Below are positions 9,167 to 16,875 of a stretch of 64,000 nt of DNA, in pieces. This DNA comes from CAVTUU01 sp045804965 (GTDB lineage Bacteria; Chloroflexota; Chloroflexia; Thermomicrobiales; UBA6265). Position 1 is the stretch's first letter. The number at the start of each line of letters is the position of its first letter. The DNA lies in contig JBJMMD010000038.1 in NCBI GenBank assembly GCA_045804965.1, forward strand, positions 1 through 64,000, given 5' to 3'. Under the pieces are notes generated by a model, which was not told the origin of the DNA, did not search any database, and was given only the letters and a program-made list of their open reading frames with translations. The translations under genes and the position numbers were made by a program.

Positions 9167-9946
9167 CTACCGCTTCCGCGCTTTCCAAACTTCCTCCGCC
9201 GGCCAGCGGCGAGCCCATTCTCCAGTAACGTAGGGATGGTACGTCGTTGTCGCACCCTCGGGCGCCTGGAGCTCAACCAACCCCTCGACCTCGAATCCAT
9301 TCTCTCGGAGCAGGCGAATCCACTCTCCGTGGGCAAGATGGAACTCGACCGAGCCGTCCGACCAATCGAATCGGAGTAACCCGAACAAATCGCGCTCCAG
9401 TCGCTCGGTGACCGGCGCGTCCTCATCGTCACCCTGTGGGGAGCAGAGGGCAATGAGCAAGCCGTTTGTCAGAAAGCTCAAGCGTCCGCCCGGTCGCAGC
9501 AGCCGCGCCGCCTCAGGAATCCACTTGTACGGATCGCACCAGAGGCAGGCGCCGTATTCGCTGATCGCGAGATCGAAGCTCTGATCCGGAAAGGACGTCG
9601 CCTCGGCATTTCCGAGATGAAGCGGGAAAGCCAAATTGTGCTCTGCTTGCAACCGGCGCGCGGTTTCCAGCTGCTTTGGCGAGTTGTCGATCCCGACCGG
9701 CCGCGCTCCCCGCCGCGCGAGCCAGGCCGACACGTAGGCGGTGCCGCAGCCGAGCTCGATTGTATCGAGGCCGGCCACGTCAGTCGGCAGCATCCCAACT
9801 TCGGATTCGGGAATCGAGAAGATGCCCCAGGACGGATCGGTTTCCGCCCAGGCGTGCTCGCCCGCCTCGACGAAACGCTGGGCCATCACATCCCAGGCCG
9901 CGCGGTTTTTGAGCACATGCTCAGGCAGTTTGGTTTCCACAGCCAT
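9167..9946 (-). CDS. Class I SAM-dependent methyltransferase
   Basis: A cytosolic methyltransferase of about 259 residues. Motif I is TIELGCGTAYVSAWLARRG, the acidic residue of motif II is in VGIDNSPKQLE, and the post-motif region has FDLAISEYGACLWCDP and ARLLRPGGRLSFL. The N-terminal LKNRAAWDVMAQRFVEAGEHAW is common to the UbiE/COQ5-like Methyltransf_11/25 group. I chose the ATG at 9946 (MAVETKLPEHV) since homology-like sequence begins there; GGGGAGA lies immediately before it, closer than usual. An ATG 18 codons upstream is possible. It lies 12 bases upstream of the deacylase gene, so the pair may modify one metabolite, but no substrate is suggested. Confidence 0.85.
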   Translation of the reverse strand: MAVETKLPEHVLKNRAAWDVMAQRFVEAGEHAWAETDPSWGIFSIPESEVGMLPTDVAGLDTIELGCGTAYVSAWLARRGARPVGIDNSPKQLETARRLQAEHNLAFPLHLGNAEATSFPDQSFDLAISEYGACLWCDPYKWIPEAARLLRPGGRLSFLTNGLLIALCSPQGDDEDAPVTERLERDLFGLLRFDWSDGSVEFHLAHGEWIRLLRENGFEVEGLVELQAPEGATTTYHPYVTGEWARRWPAEEVWKARKR

Positions 9947-10090
9947 TCTCCCCAGGCGACATTGTTCCGAGACCAGTGCAGAGCATACCCGTTCGCGCAA
10001 ACAATCGAAATCCCGGCCATAGATTTGCGTACAGACCCAACGGGGGTACGCGGTTTCTAGGCCGCAACGAGCGGGGGAGAGGAGGTTGGC

Positions 10091-10780
10091 GTGTCGCTTC
10101 AGGTCGAAGTCGAAGGCAAGAAGAAGCCATTCGACATCGATGTCGTCATGGACCGCATCCGCGACGCCGTCAAGCCGTTCCCGAAGGCGGCGATGTTCGA
10201 ACTCGCCGACGACGGGTATGCCTCGCCCTTCGAACAGGTCGTCGCCTGCCTCATTTCAGTTCGTACCTACGACGAGGTCAGCCTCGTCGCCGCCCGCCGT
10301 CTCTTCGCCCAGGCGCGCACGTCCAAGGAGATAGCGGCCCTCTCGCCGGCCGAAATCGACGCGCTCATTCCGAGCGTCACGTTCCATGATCGCAAAGCAG
10401 CCCAGATTCAGGCGATCGCGCGGCGCATCGAAACAGAGTTCAAGGGCGAACTCCCTTGCGACAACGACATCGTGCAATCCTTCGCCGGCATCGGTCCCAA
10501 GTGCGCCAACCTCGCGCTCGGCATTGCTTGTGGTCAAGCACGGATCAGCGTCGACATCCACGTTCACCGCGTCACCAACCGCTGGGGTTACGTCGCCGCG
10601 AACACGCCCGAACAAACCATGCTTGCTCTCGAACTATCGCTTCCCGCCAACTATTGGATCGAGATCAACAAGCTCCTCGTCCCCTTCGGCAAACACATCT
10701 GCACCGGGACCAAACCGAAATGCTCGACCTGTCCAGTGCTGGAGTATTGCCAACAGGTGGGGGTGACAAGTCACCGCTAG
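10091..10780 (+). CDS. nth: Endonuclease III (DNA glycosylase/AP lyase)
   Basis: This base-excision-repair enzyme removes oxidised pyrimidines and nicks abasic sites. The HhH-GPD fold is complete: FAGIGPKCANLALG is the helix-hairpin-helix with the catalytic Lys at K137, D155 in SVDIHVHRV is the conserved aspartate, and the iron-sulfur loop has C204, C211, C214 and C220 (C-x6-C-x2-C-x5-C). The 229-residue length fits. GPKCAN is an unusual version of the common GRKTAN. The GTG start at 10091 follows GAGGAGG. Its 3' end (residues about 150-229) is the parent or sister of three decayed copies downstream at 13.6, 15.2 and 16.6 kb. Confidence 0.93.
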   Translation: MSLQVEVEGKKKPFDIDVVMDRIRDAVKPFPKAAMFELADDGYASPFEQVVACLISVRTYDEVSLVAARRLFAQARTSKEIAALSPAEIDALIPSVTFHDRKAAQIQAIARRIETEFKGELPCDNDIVQSFAGIGPKCANLALGIACGQARISVDIHVHRVTNRWGYVAANTPEQTMLALELSLPANYWIEINKLLVPFGKHICTGTKPKCSTCPVLEYCQQVGVTSHR

Positions 10781-10822
10781 TGGGGTTGATGAGGAAACGT
10801 TGGTTTCATTGCGGTCGGATGA

Positions 10823-11137
10823 CTAGGTGCGATCGCCCAGGTCGTGGTGGTTTCGGATGATCTGCTCGGCCTCGGCGACGGACGCCTCCTCCTGCCAGAC
10901 AACACCCCGCTCGACAGGTCGCCCCTGCAATTCGTGGACGATGGCATGCACGAGTTCCCCGGCTGCCAGATCCCCCAATTCGAGCTTACATGCCTGGTCG
11001 GGCCAGGCAGCAGGAGTCGCCGCGAGCAAGATCGCGATCCGTTCGCAAATACCAGGTGGAGCGCCTTCCTGGTGACGACTTCCTAGTTCTTTCACGACCG
11101 CGGCCCATTCCCGGCGGGTCAACGTAATGAGAACCAT
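10823..11137 (-). CDS. Small protein of unknown function
   Basis: About 104 residues beginning MVLITLTRREWAAVVKELGS and continuing with an Ala/Leu-rich helical stretch (ICERIAILLAATPAAW) and an acidic tail. No domain is recognised; there is no signal or membrane segment. The ATG at 11137 is chosen as the most natural start, though TTG at 11203 or GTG at 11197 would overlap the upstream gene by a few bases and give translational coupling. It is convergent with nth and lies downstream of the 11194-11694 gene, so both are probably one transcript. Confidence 0.55.
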   Translation of the reverse strand: MVLITLTRREWAAVVKELGSRHQEGAPPGICERIAILLAATPAAWPDQACKLELGDLAAGELVHAIVHELQGRPVERGVVWQEEASVAEAEQIIRNHHDLGDRT

Positions 11138-11193
11138 CGGCAAACCTACTTCACGAACATCTGTTGCAGCCGAGTCGTCTGCAAAGTTCCTAA

Positions 11194-11694
11194 TCACGTC
11201 CAATAATCAGCGTCGACATCCGGCTCCTGGTTCTCTTCAAAGGCCCATTGGCGCAATTCGTGGAGTTGCTGGGTCTTCAGCCACCCATTCGGGTCGGCTT
11301 TGATTGCTTCGGAGGCGGCGGGTTGGTCCTCGCGCGCCATGGCGCCGGCGCCGACCCACGACCACTCCGTGACGTCGACTCCGCGACTCGGCAGACAGCG
11401 ATAAATCTTGAAGCACCAGAATCTGGGCTGGCGCGGATCGCGAGCTGGTTCGATTCGATATAGCTGGCCGGTGGCCAGGGCTCTGAGTTGGAATCGGAAC
11501 CCATCTGGGCGCCGATCATCGACGAGCTCAACGAGGTCGACAGGTTTGGTGTCTTCGGCAACTTGCGCCTCGCTCTCGTCAACCATCGACCGTATCTCTC
11601 GTGGCAACGGTGCAAACGCCGATACGTCGTCTTGGCTTGAACCTGATCGCCGGCTCGGGCTCAGGGCTAATGGCCGTTCAAGGGTAAATCGCAC
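11194..11694 (-). CDS. Unknown small protein, RPDGF/QPRFWCF family, copy 1
   Basis: A 166-residue protein of unknown function. Its core, RRPDGFRFQ..GQLYRIEPARD, then QPRFWCFKIYRCLPSR, then GWLKTQQLHELRQWAFEE, is about 60% identical over roughly 100 residues (hand count) to the product of 16876-17289. Conserved Trp, Cys and Tyr residues and the absence of hydrophobic segments suggest a small folded cytosolic domain. The N-terminal 30-50 residues are not conserved and the start could be further in. It ends overlapping or abutting the 10823-11137 gene. The two copies lie downstream of the intact nth and of the last nth fragment respectively, so the family travels with that gene end. Confidence 0.65.
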   Translation of the reverse strand: MRFTLERPLALSPSRRSGSSQDDVSAFAPLPREIRSMVDESEAQVAEDTKPVDLVELVDDRRPDGFRFQLRALATGQLYRIEPARDPRQPRFWCFKIYRCLPSRGVDVTEWSWVGAGAMAREDQPAASEAIKADPNGWLKTQQLHELRQWAFEENQEPDVDADYWT

Positions 11695-11736
11695 TTGTCC
11701 GAGCGGCCCGCAAAAGTCTAGGATGCGACCGCGCAG

Positions 11737-11940
11737 TCACCGTTCCATGTCGGCCGCGACAAAGAGCACCGGCGTACCGTTCTGCGTGAAAATCCGGTCG
11801 GTCGGACCGTGTGCGTGCAAGCCTAAGTCGGCTCCACCTCCGGCCGCAGGAGTCACTCCGATTGCCTGACCGGCATTCGCGCGCGGTCACCCTTAGTACG
11901 GCGAGCACGGCAAGTGCGCGTTCGGTTACCGTCATCTTTG
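11737..11940 (-). pseudogene. Possible frameshifted small gene of unknown function
   Basis: On the minus strand one frame reads MTVTERALAVLAVLRVTAR (about 11880-11935). The next frame reads NAGQAIGVTPAAGGGADLGL followed by HAHGPTDRIFTQNGTPVLFV and AADMER, and stops at 11737. The two join across a CGCGCGC run if one base is adjusted. The combined product of about 70 residues looks protein-like, but I recognise no family and there is no clear start. It fills most of the gap between the flanking genes. Alternative: chance open frames. Confidence 0.25.
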
Positions 11941-12017
11941 CTTGGGTGCGCATTCGTTCAGTCGGCTTTGGAACCGTCATGGTTCGAGGCACCTTGCAAG
12001 TTCGAAACTGGGGTCTG

Positions 12018-12371
12018 TCATTCGTCTTCGCCTGGTCTCACGCGGGTGCGACCACGGCGAGCAGTAACCGACCCAAATCGGTCGCGTCCCGGAACCGGTT
12101 CTCCTGGTCGCCGGTCGGCCCGAGGTCTGTGGGTCGACTGGTCATCGTCCGCAAGCGACACCAGGACAATCTCGTCCGAGCAGAGCCCGAAGATCTTTCC
12201 GAGCTTGCGCAACTGCGCAACCTGAGGAGTCCTCCGTCCCGTCTCCCAAAGGTAGATTGCCTGCGGTTGGACGCCGACCATCAACGCCAGCTCAAACTGG
12301 GTCCATCCTCGCTCGTGCCGCAGTTCTCGGACCGTTGGCACCGCTCTCGCCTCCGCCCGTAACAGATCCAT
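12018..12371 (-). CDS. XRE-family helix-turn-helix regulator
   Basis: A probable DNA-binding repressor. Residues about 14-70 form an HTH_3 domain: VRELRHERGWTQFELALMVG, then VQPQAIYLWETGRRTP and LRKLGKIFGLCSDEIVLV. The tail after residue 75 is Arg/Pro-rich and probably disordered. An ATG at 12371 is given; a GTG at 12341 preceded by GGAGG would drop ten residues and fits the usual HTH start better. The gene is divergent from the glycosyltransferase, and a 7-base inverted repeat with TATACT on both strands lies between them (12383-12408), so autoregulation and control of the neighbour are likely by inference. Confidence 0.8.
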   Translation of the reverse strand: MDLLRAEARAVPTVRELRHERGWTQFELALMVGVQPQAIYLWETGRRTPQVAQLRKLGKIFGLCSDEIVLVSLADDDQSTHRPRADRRPGEPVPGRDRFGSVTARRGRTRVRPGEDE

Positions 12372-12382
12372 GTCCGCGCGGA

Positions 12383-12408
12383 AGTATAACAGCGCAATCG
12401 TTTATACT
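12383..12408. promoter_or_regulatory. Divergent promoter/operator candidate
   Basis: The arms AGTATAA (12383-12389) and TTATACT (12402-12408) form an exact inverted repeat with 12 bases between them. Each arm is a good -10 box on its own strand, pointing away from the other, towards the XRE gene and the glycosyltransferase. The minus-strand box would start transcription almost at the ATG of 12371. Clear -35 boxes were not found. Confidence 0.4.
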
Positions 12409-12517
12409 GTACTATTGCAATTGTTAGAGTGGCGTTCGATGAAGAAAGCCGAGACATGCTGGCGGCGTCCGCCGCACGGCCTGTGGTCGCGTACGGATCG
12501 GATGGAGAATCAATCCC

Positions 12518-13672
12518 GTGCATATTGTGCAACTCGCCCCGCCCTGGTTTCCGATCCCGCCGACTGGCTATGGCGGGATCGAGCGGGTGATCTACGACTT
12601 GGCGGAGCGCATGGTCATCGCTGGTCATAAGGTGACCCTCTTTGCTCCTGCCGGTTCACGCACGAGTGCCCGCCTCATCGAGACCGTGCCGGAAGGAATC
12701 GGGCTCGACTTGACCTGGACCGAGAAGGAACGCTTTTTTGCCGAGACGGGAAGTACCGCCTATGCGAAAGCAGCAACGCTCGGGGCCGACATCGTCCACG
12801 ATCACACCGATTATCTGGTCGAGGCCGAATACCCCGTGCCGGTGGTGCACACGGTCCATGGCCCACCCACTGAATACAACCTGGATCGCTATCGCGAGCT
12901 GAGCCGGCGCGGCCACGCCTTCATCGCCATCAGCGGTCGCCAACGTCACCTCTTCTTCGAAGCGGCAGAGCGTCGTTTCGGTGCAGGCGAGCACATCTCC
13001 TTCATTGGCGTGGTCCACAATCCAACCGACGTCGCCTCGGTTCCCTTCTATCCAGCTTCCGCCAAATTGGGCTATGTGGCCTTTATGGGTCGCTGCCACT
13101 GGGAGAAGGGACCGGACCTCGCAATCCGCGTCGCCATCGCCGCCGGTATTCCGCTGAAAATGGGGCTGAGAATTACGACCGAAGAACAGCCCTATTACGA
13201 GGCCGTTGTCCGCCCACTACTGGAGATGGCGGGAAGTCTGGTGGAAAATGTCGGCGAAGTTGGCGGCGTAACCAGAGACGATCTCATCGGCAAGGCATCG
13301 GCAGTGCTGTTCACCTCGCCATGGGAGGAGCCGTTTGGCTTGGTCCTCACCGAAGCCGCAGCCCGCGGCACCCCAGTCGTTGCTCTAAACCGTGGAGCAG
13401 CACCCGAGGTTGTACGCGACGGCGTCACTGGCATCCTTTGCCGAAATGAAGCCGAGTTGACGCGAGCGCTTCCCCGGGCAATGGCGCTCGATCCGATGGC
13501 CTGTCGCACTCATGCCTGCGCCCGCTTTGATCGCGCGGCGGTCGCCGCCCGCTACATCGATGCCTTCGAACTCGTTCCAGATGTTGTCGCTGCCATTGGA
13601 CACAAGCAAGACGGCGTGTCGTTGCCGGTGGCCAGTAATGATTCAGGATCGATATCCACATCCATCGCGTGA
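12518..13672 (+). CDS. GT4-type glycosyltransferase
   Basis: A retaining GT-B glycosyltransferase that moves a sugar from a nucleotide donor. The N-terminal domain starts MHIVQLAPPWFPIPPTGYGG and includes DIVHDHTDYL and VHTVHGPP. The C-terminal domain has GYVAFMGRCHWEKGPDLAIR and the donor-binding SPWEEPFGLVLTEAAARGTP with the E-x7-E pair. The start is GTG with GGAG about ten bases upstream. The last roughly ten residues (SNDSGSISTSIA) are not native: from about 13645 the DNA is a fragment of an nth gene read out of frame, and the stop codon is supplied by it. The original C-terminus may therefore be slightly truncated. Acceptor unknown. Confidence 0.88.
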   Translation: MHIVQLAPPWFPIPPTGYGGIERVIYDLAERMVIAGHKVTLFAPAGSRTSARLIETVPEGIGLDLTWTEKERFFAETGSTAYAKAATLGADIVHDHTDYLVEAEYPVPVVHTVHGPPTEYNLDRYRELSRRGHAFIAISGRQRHLFFEAAERRFGAGEHISFIGVVHNPTDVASVPFYPASAKLGYVAFMGRCHWEKGPDLAIRVAIAAGIPLKMGLRITTEEQPYYEAVVRPLLEMAGSLVENVGEVGGVTRDDLIGKASAVLFTSPWEEPFGLVLTEAAARGTPVVALNRGAAPEVVRDGVTGILCRNEAELTRALPRAMALDPMACRTHACARFDRAAVAARYIDAFELVPDVVAAIGHKQDGVSLPVASNDSGSISTSIA

Positions 13673-13820
13673 CCAACTGTCGGCACTACCTTGCAATCGA
13701 AACCCCGGAATCAACGATGGCCCCCTTGGACAGACGTTTCCCGGCAAATACCTGATTGAGATCAACCAACTCCTCGTTCCCTTTGGCAAGCATATCTACA
13801 CCGGCCTTGAGCCGAAGCCC
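13645..13820 (+). pseudogene. nth fragment A (3' region of an endonuclease III gene)
   Basis: In one frame the sequence reads RIDIHIHRVTN, matching RISVDIHVHRVTN of the intact enzyme, then AIETPESTMAPLDRRFPAN (compare AANTPEQTMLALELSLPAN). After a one-base loss near 13752 it continues LIEINQLLVPFGKHIYTG (compare WIEINKLLVPFGKHICTG). The iron-sulfur cysteines are gone and the sequence fades out near 13820. It is divergent from the intact gene, so it is either old or derived from a different nth homolog. It starts inside the 3' end of the glycosyltransferase gene. Confidence 0.8.
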
Positions 13821-13909
13821 GAACCGCACGCCGTCGACCCGTACGCTGCCGCTTGAGAGCGGTCAGCGGTCTGCACCGGTGGATGCCTTCGCCGGCCGGA
13901 ACGTTGCCC

Positions 13910-14305
13910 TCAGGCGACGGCGATGAGCTCGTGGATTTGCAGCAAGAGATCGTCGAGCTCGAACGGGAGGCTGAGGAAGCGATCACCACCCCACACCGCC
14001 TGGTTGGCGGCCGCCTGCTCTAGGAGGTGGGGCGTCGTGGAGAAGACCAGGACGGGGATATTGCGAGTGGCGGCCTCCTGGCGCAATGTGGCCAGCAGTT
14101 GCCATCCCTCCTGTTCCCCGAGGCTCAGGTCGATGATTAGCAAGGTCGGTTGGAGCGCGGCAATCTCATCAAACGTCCGAGGGAGAAAGTTGGTGGTGGT
14201 GATCCGGTAGCGCTCCTGTTCCAGCAGTTCGCGCACCACGTCGAGGATCACGGGCGTATTGTTGACGACGAAGATGTGCTGGGGGTGGGCAGGTTGCGTT
14301 ATCAC
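13910..14305 (-). CDS. Degenerate receiver-domain protein (single-domain response regulator)
   Basis: A 131-residue CheY-like fold with no output domain. The strand-1 motif is IFVVNNTPVILDV, where the usual acidic pair that binds magnesium is replaced by N15-N16. The phospho-acceptor aspartate is present (D59 in LLIIDLSLGEQEGW), as is the Ser/Thr (FSTT, 89-92). The conserved Lys before the cis-Pro is replaced by Leu (LSLPFELDD, L113-P114). Such pseudo-receivers often work without phosphorylation. The GTG start follows GAGGAG. No histidine kinase is nearby. A perfect 13-base hairpin lies about 110 bases upstream of its start. Confidence 0.85.
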   Translation of the reverse strand: MITQPAHPQHIFVVNNTPVILDVVRELLEQERYRITTTNFLPRTFDEIAALQPTLLIIDLSLGEQEGWQLLATLRQEAATRNIPVLVFSTTPHLLEQAAANQAVWGGDRFLSLPFELDDLLLQIHELIAVA

Positions 14306-14415
14306 CGATGGTCGCTCCTCTTGACTGCATCCTACCAGACTGGGCGACGGCCCCGCGGGTGCTGCCCGACTGGATCGCCGTACGGCTGCCGGTTATAGAA
14401 GCAGTGTTGAGCGTG

Positions 14416-14460
14416 AGATGAGCGGCGGACTACCCGCCGGGCGATAACCGCCGCTCATCT
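14416..14460. repeat. Perfect 13-bp inverted repeat (stem-loop)
   Basis: AGATGAGCGGCGG (14416-14428) pairs exactly with CCGCCGCTCATCT (14448-14460), with a 19-base loop. There is no T-tract on either side, so it is not a classical terminator for the flanking genes. It lies between the divergent receiver gene and the coiled-coil gene and could be an operator, an RNA hairpin, or a remnant of a mobile element. Confidence 0.6.
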
Positions 14461-14604
14461 GTCCCATCGTCACTGAGGCAGACGAGCACCGCCGTGGGGC
14501 AACCAGGGAGACAGGGCTGGCGGCGAAGACAAGAAGCGACCGCCCCGGTTAGAATCCACCGCAGGTCCGTTCTCCCAGAAACCAGATCGAGGAGCAACGA
14601 TGCC

Positions 14605-14892
14605 GTGGAGAGAATCCGCGACTGGCTCAGACGCCTGACTGGGCAGACACGCTCAAACGCCGCCCGGCCGCAACGCTCCGATGGCGCCGCCCGGCAAACT
14701 CGCGCCGATCGCATTGTTGCCCTACAAGCGGATGTCAGCAGGCTCCAGCAAGAAATTCTGGCGCTCAGCAATGCCGCCGTGGGCGGGCCTGGTGGCGACG
14801 CGCGCGGCGCCAGCAGCGCGCAGATGGCGCAGCTCGAGCAACGGCTGGAAGCAACACAAGAGGAGCTCGCCAAATACCAGGGACGGATTTGA
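14605..14892 (+). CDS. Small coiled-coil protein of unknown function
   Basis: A product of 95 residues beginning MERIRDWLRRLTGQ. The second half has two heptad-rich segments, ADRIVALQADVSRLQQEIL and MAQLEQRLEATQEELAKYQ, separated by a Gly/Ala/Ser linker, giving a likely antiparallel or dimeric coiled coil. The GTG at 14605 is chosen because GAGGAG lies ten bases upstream. No signal or membrane segment is visible. Function is unknown. It is divergent from the receiver-protein gene; the shared intergenic hairpin suggests, weakly, joint control. Confidence 0.5.
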   Translation: MERIRDWLRRLTGQTRSNAARPQRSDGAARQTRADRIVALQADVSRLQQEILALSNAAVGGPGGDARGASSAQMAQLEQRLEATQEELAKYQGRI

Positions 14893-15207
14893 ACTGCTCA
14901 TCAGTCGTCTTTCGCGCGCGATGAAGATCAGGGCGTGCGATCGGTCCATTTGTGACGGTGCTGGTGGCGGCAAGAATCCCTGCGTGGGCATGTAACCGGC
15001 AGACTGAAGGGAAACTTACCTCCCCAGCCCAGATCATCTCCCTTTGTGCGAGCAAAGCGTCGACCCGGATCCGGGGCCAGCAGTGCGACGGGTTGACTTG
15101 TCAGCTCCTCCTACAGTGGCTCATTCCAGCCGCTGTGCCGTTCGCGCTCTGATGAGGTTCATCGTCCAGCATATCCGCGTCCTCGGCTCGATTGCCGCCT
15201 CACAGTC

Positions 15208-15333
15208 TGTGTCGAAATCAACAAGCTCCTCGTCCCCTTCGGCAAACATATCTGCACCGGAGTCAAGCCAAAATGCTCGACCTGTCCGGTGCTGGAGTTC
15301 GGTCAGCAAGTTGGCATGATAGAGCATCGGTGA
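15208..15333 (+). pseudogene. nth fragment B (last 41 codons)
   Basis: The reading VEINKLLVPFGKHICTGVK, then PKCSTCPVLEFGQQVGMIEHR and a stop, matches the C-terminus of the intact endonuclease III at 10091-10780. By hand alignment 97 of the last 123 bases are identical without gaps, and 79 of the first 90. Three iron-sulfur cysteines remain, the fourth is replaced by Gly. Upstream of 15208 similarity is lost, so only the gene end is present and it has no start. Confidence 0.88.
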
Positions 15334-15419
15334 AGCAGAAATTCCAGATCTTGCTCAGGTTCGTAGAAGTGAGACACTAAGTTCGGTCAAGTGGAGTCGT
15401 ACTTAGGATTTCGGTCGCG

Positions 15420-16550
15420 ATGCGCACATATTGGTTGGATCTGTTTTCGCCGACAACTTGGCAGGAGTTTCTCGACGCGGGGGGCACCGTGTCGGGATTT
15501 CGCGCGAACCGGTAGAGCACTGTCCAAAAAATCAAACTGGGTGATTATCTGATCTGCTATCTCACTCAGATTTCGCGACTCATCGGTGTATTGGAAGTTA
15601 TATCCGAACCTTTCCGGGATACCAGCGGAACCATCTGGCAAGATCAAGACTTTCCATGTCGGGTCAAGGTGAAGGTCGTCGTCAAGCTCGCACCGGAGAC
15701 TGCGATTCCCATTACGGAACTGTCTGATCGGCTAACGATCTTCGAGAATCTCAAGTCGCCAAATGCTTGGACAGGTCACGTCCGCGGATCACCTGCGAAA
15801 TGGAACCAACATGATGGGGAAGTAATCGTCCAGGCACTGCTTGAGGCTCAAGCGAATCCCATTGTGCGTCCCATTGACGAGTCGAAGCTCGCCCTAGGCC
15901 CGAAGGCGGTCCCGACCAAGATCGGGCTGGTAACGGTGCCCGACAGCGAAGTCGAAGATGAGGAAGCGGACGAACTGATTGAGGCGGAGGAAGCAATTCC
16001 AGCGCTGGTCAAGGAACCAACGTCGCACACGGAAATTCAGTGGCTCTTGCTCAAACTTGGTAACGACATGGGTCTTGATGTGTGGGTAGCCCGGAATGAC
16101 CGCAGTCGCGAATACAACGGCCATCGGTTCGCCGACCTAGCACGAATGCGATCTGACTTGCCACATCAATTCGATGAGGCGACCAACCGGACGATTGAAC
16201 TGATCGACGTGCTCTGGTTGCGGAAGAACGTGTTCGAAGCAGCGTTCGAAATCGAAAGCACCACCTCGATCTATTCCGGACTTCTGCGCATGTCGGACCT
16301 GCTCGCTATGCAGCCGAATCTCAACATTTCCCTGTATTTGGTGGCGCCAGATGATCGCCGAAACAAGGTCCTGGCCGAGGTCAATCGACCAACGTTTTCG
16401 CGCCTCTCACCGCCGTTGAAAGATGTCTGTCGCTTTATTGCCTTTTCTGTATTGCGTGAACAGCTTCCAAAAGATGTGAGGGTCGTACGGCATCTAACGC
16501 CAGCCTTTCTGGAAGAGTTTTCGGAATCATGCGAAATCGAGCAGGTGTAA
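15420..16550 (+). pseudogene. EVE-domain protein fused to a nuclease-like domain, broken by an amber codon
   Basis: From the ATG at 15420 the frame is open to the TAA-type end at 16550 except for one TAG at 15513-15515. Before it the product reads MRTYWLDLFSPTTWQEFLDA and GGTVSGFRANR; after it STVQKIKLGDYLICYLTQIS. This is the PUA-like EVE fold, which in other proteins reads modified bases, and its consensus has Trp where TAG stands, so TGG became TAG. After an acidic linker (residues about 170-195) comes a domain with TSHTEIQWLLLKLGNDMGLD, NRTIELIDVLWL and FEIESTTSIYSGLLRMSDLL, resembling a PD-(D/E)xK restriction-type nuclease. The nuclease part could still be expressed from internal starts such as 15591. 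Confidence 0.75.
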
Positions 16551-16620
16551 GCAATTCCATGTTTCGTTCTGCGAGCACTTTTGCATAGGCAATTCGGCGA
16601 CCGGTGCAACGTATCGGGAA

Positions 16621-16662
16621 CTTGAATATTGCCGCCAAGCCGGGGTGACGGAGCATCGGTGA
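16621..16662 (+). pseudogene. nth fragment C (last 13 codons)
   Basis: The reading LEYCRQAGVTEHR plus stop matches LEYCQQVGVTSHR plus stop at the end of the intact endonuclease III (10 of 13 residues; 28 of 42 bases). Its last 12 bases are identical to the end of fragment B. Upstream the similarity is not recognisable. On its own this short match would be weak; the shared stop position and the two longer fragments support it. Confidence 0.6.
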
Positions 16663-16875
16663 GTGGGATCTGGTTTTAACCGGAAACCCGCACGACCGCG
16701 CCGAGTTCAAACCCAACGCTCAGACAAGCACGTCCTTCCCGAACTGAGCTCGGAGATGTTCGCGTGGCCGGTTGTGCGGGCTTCGGAGAGACTTGCTCGT
16801 GTCAGCCCGAGGCCTCGAACCTCGGGAACTGGCGACGCCTGTTCTCGATGGCGATCGAGTGCCATAGGCGTTGGA

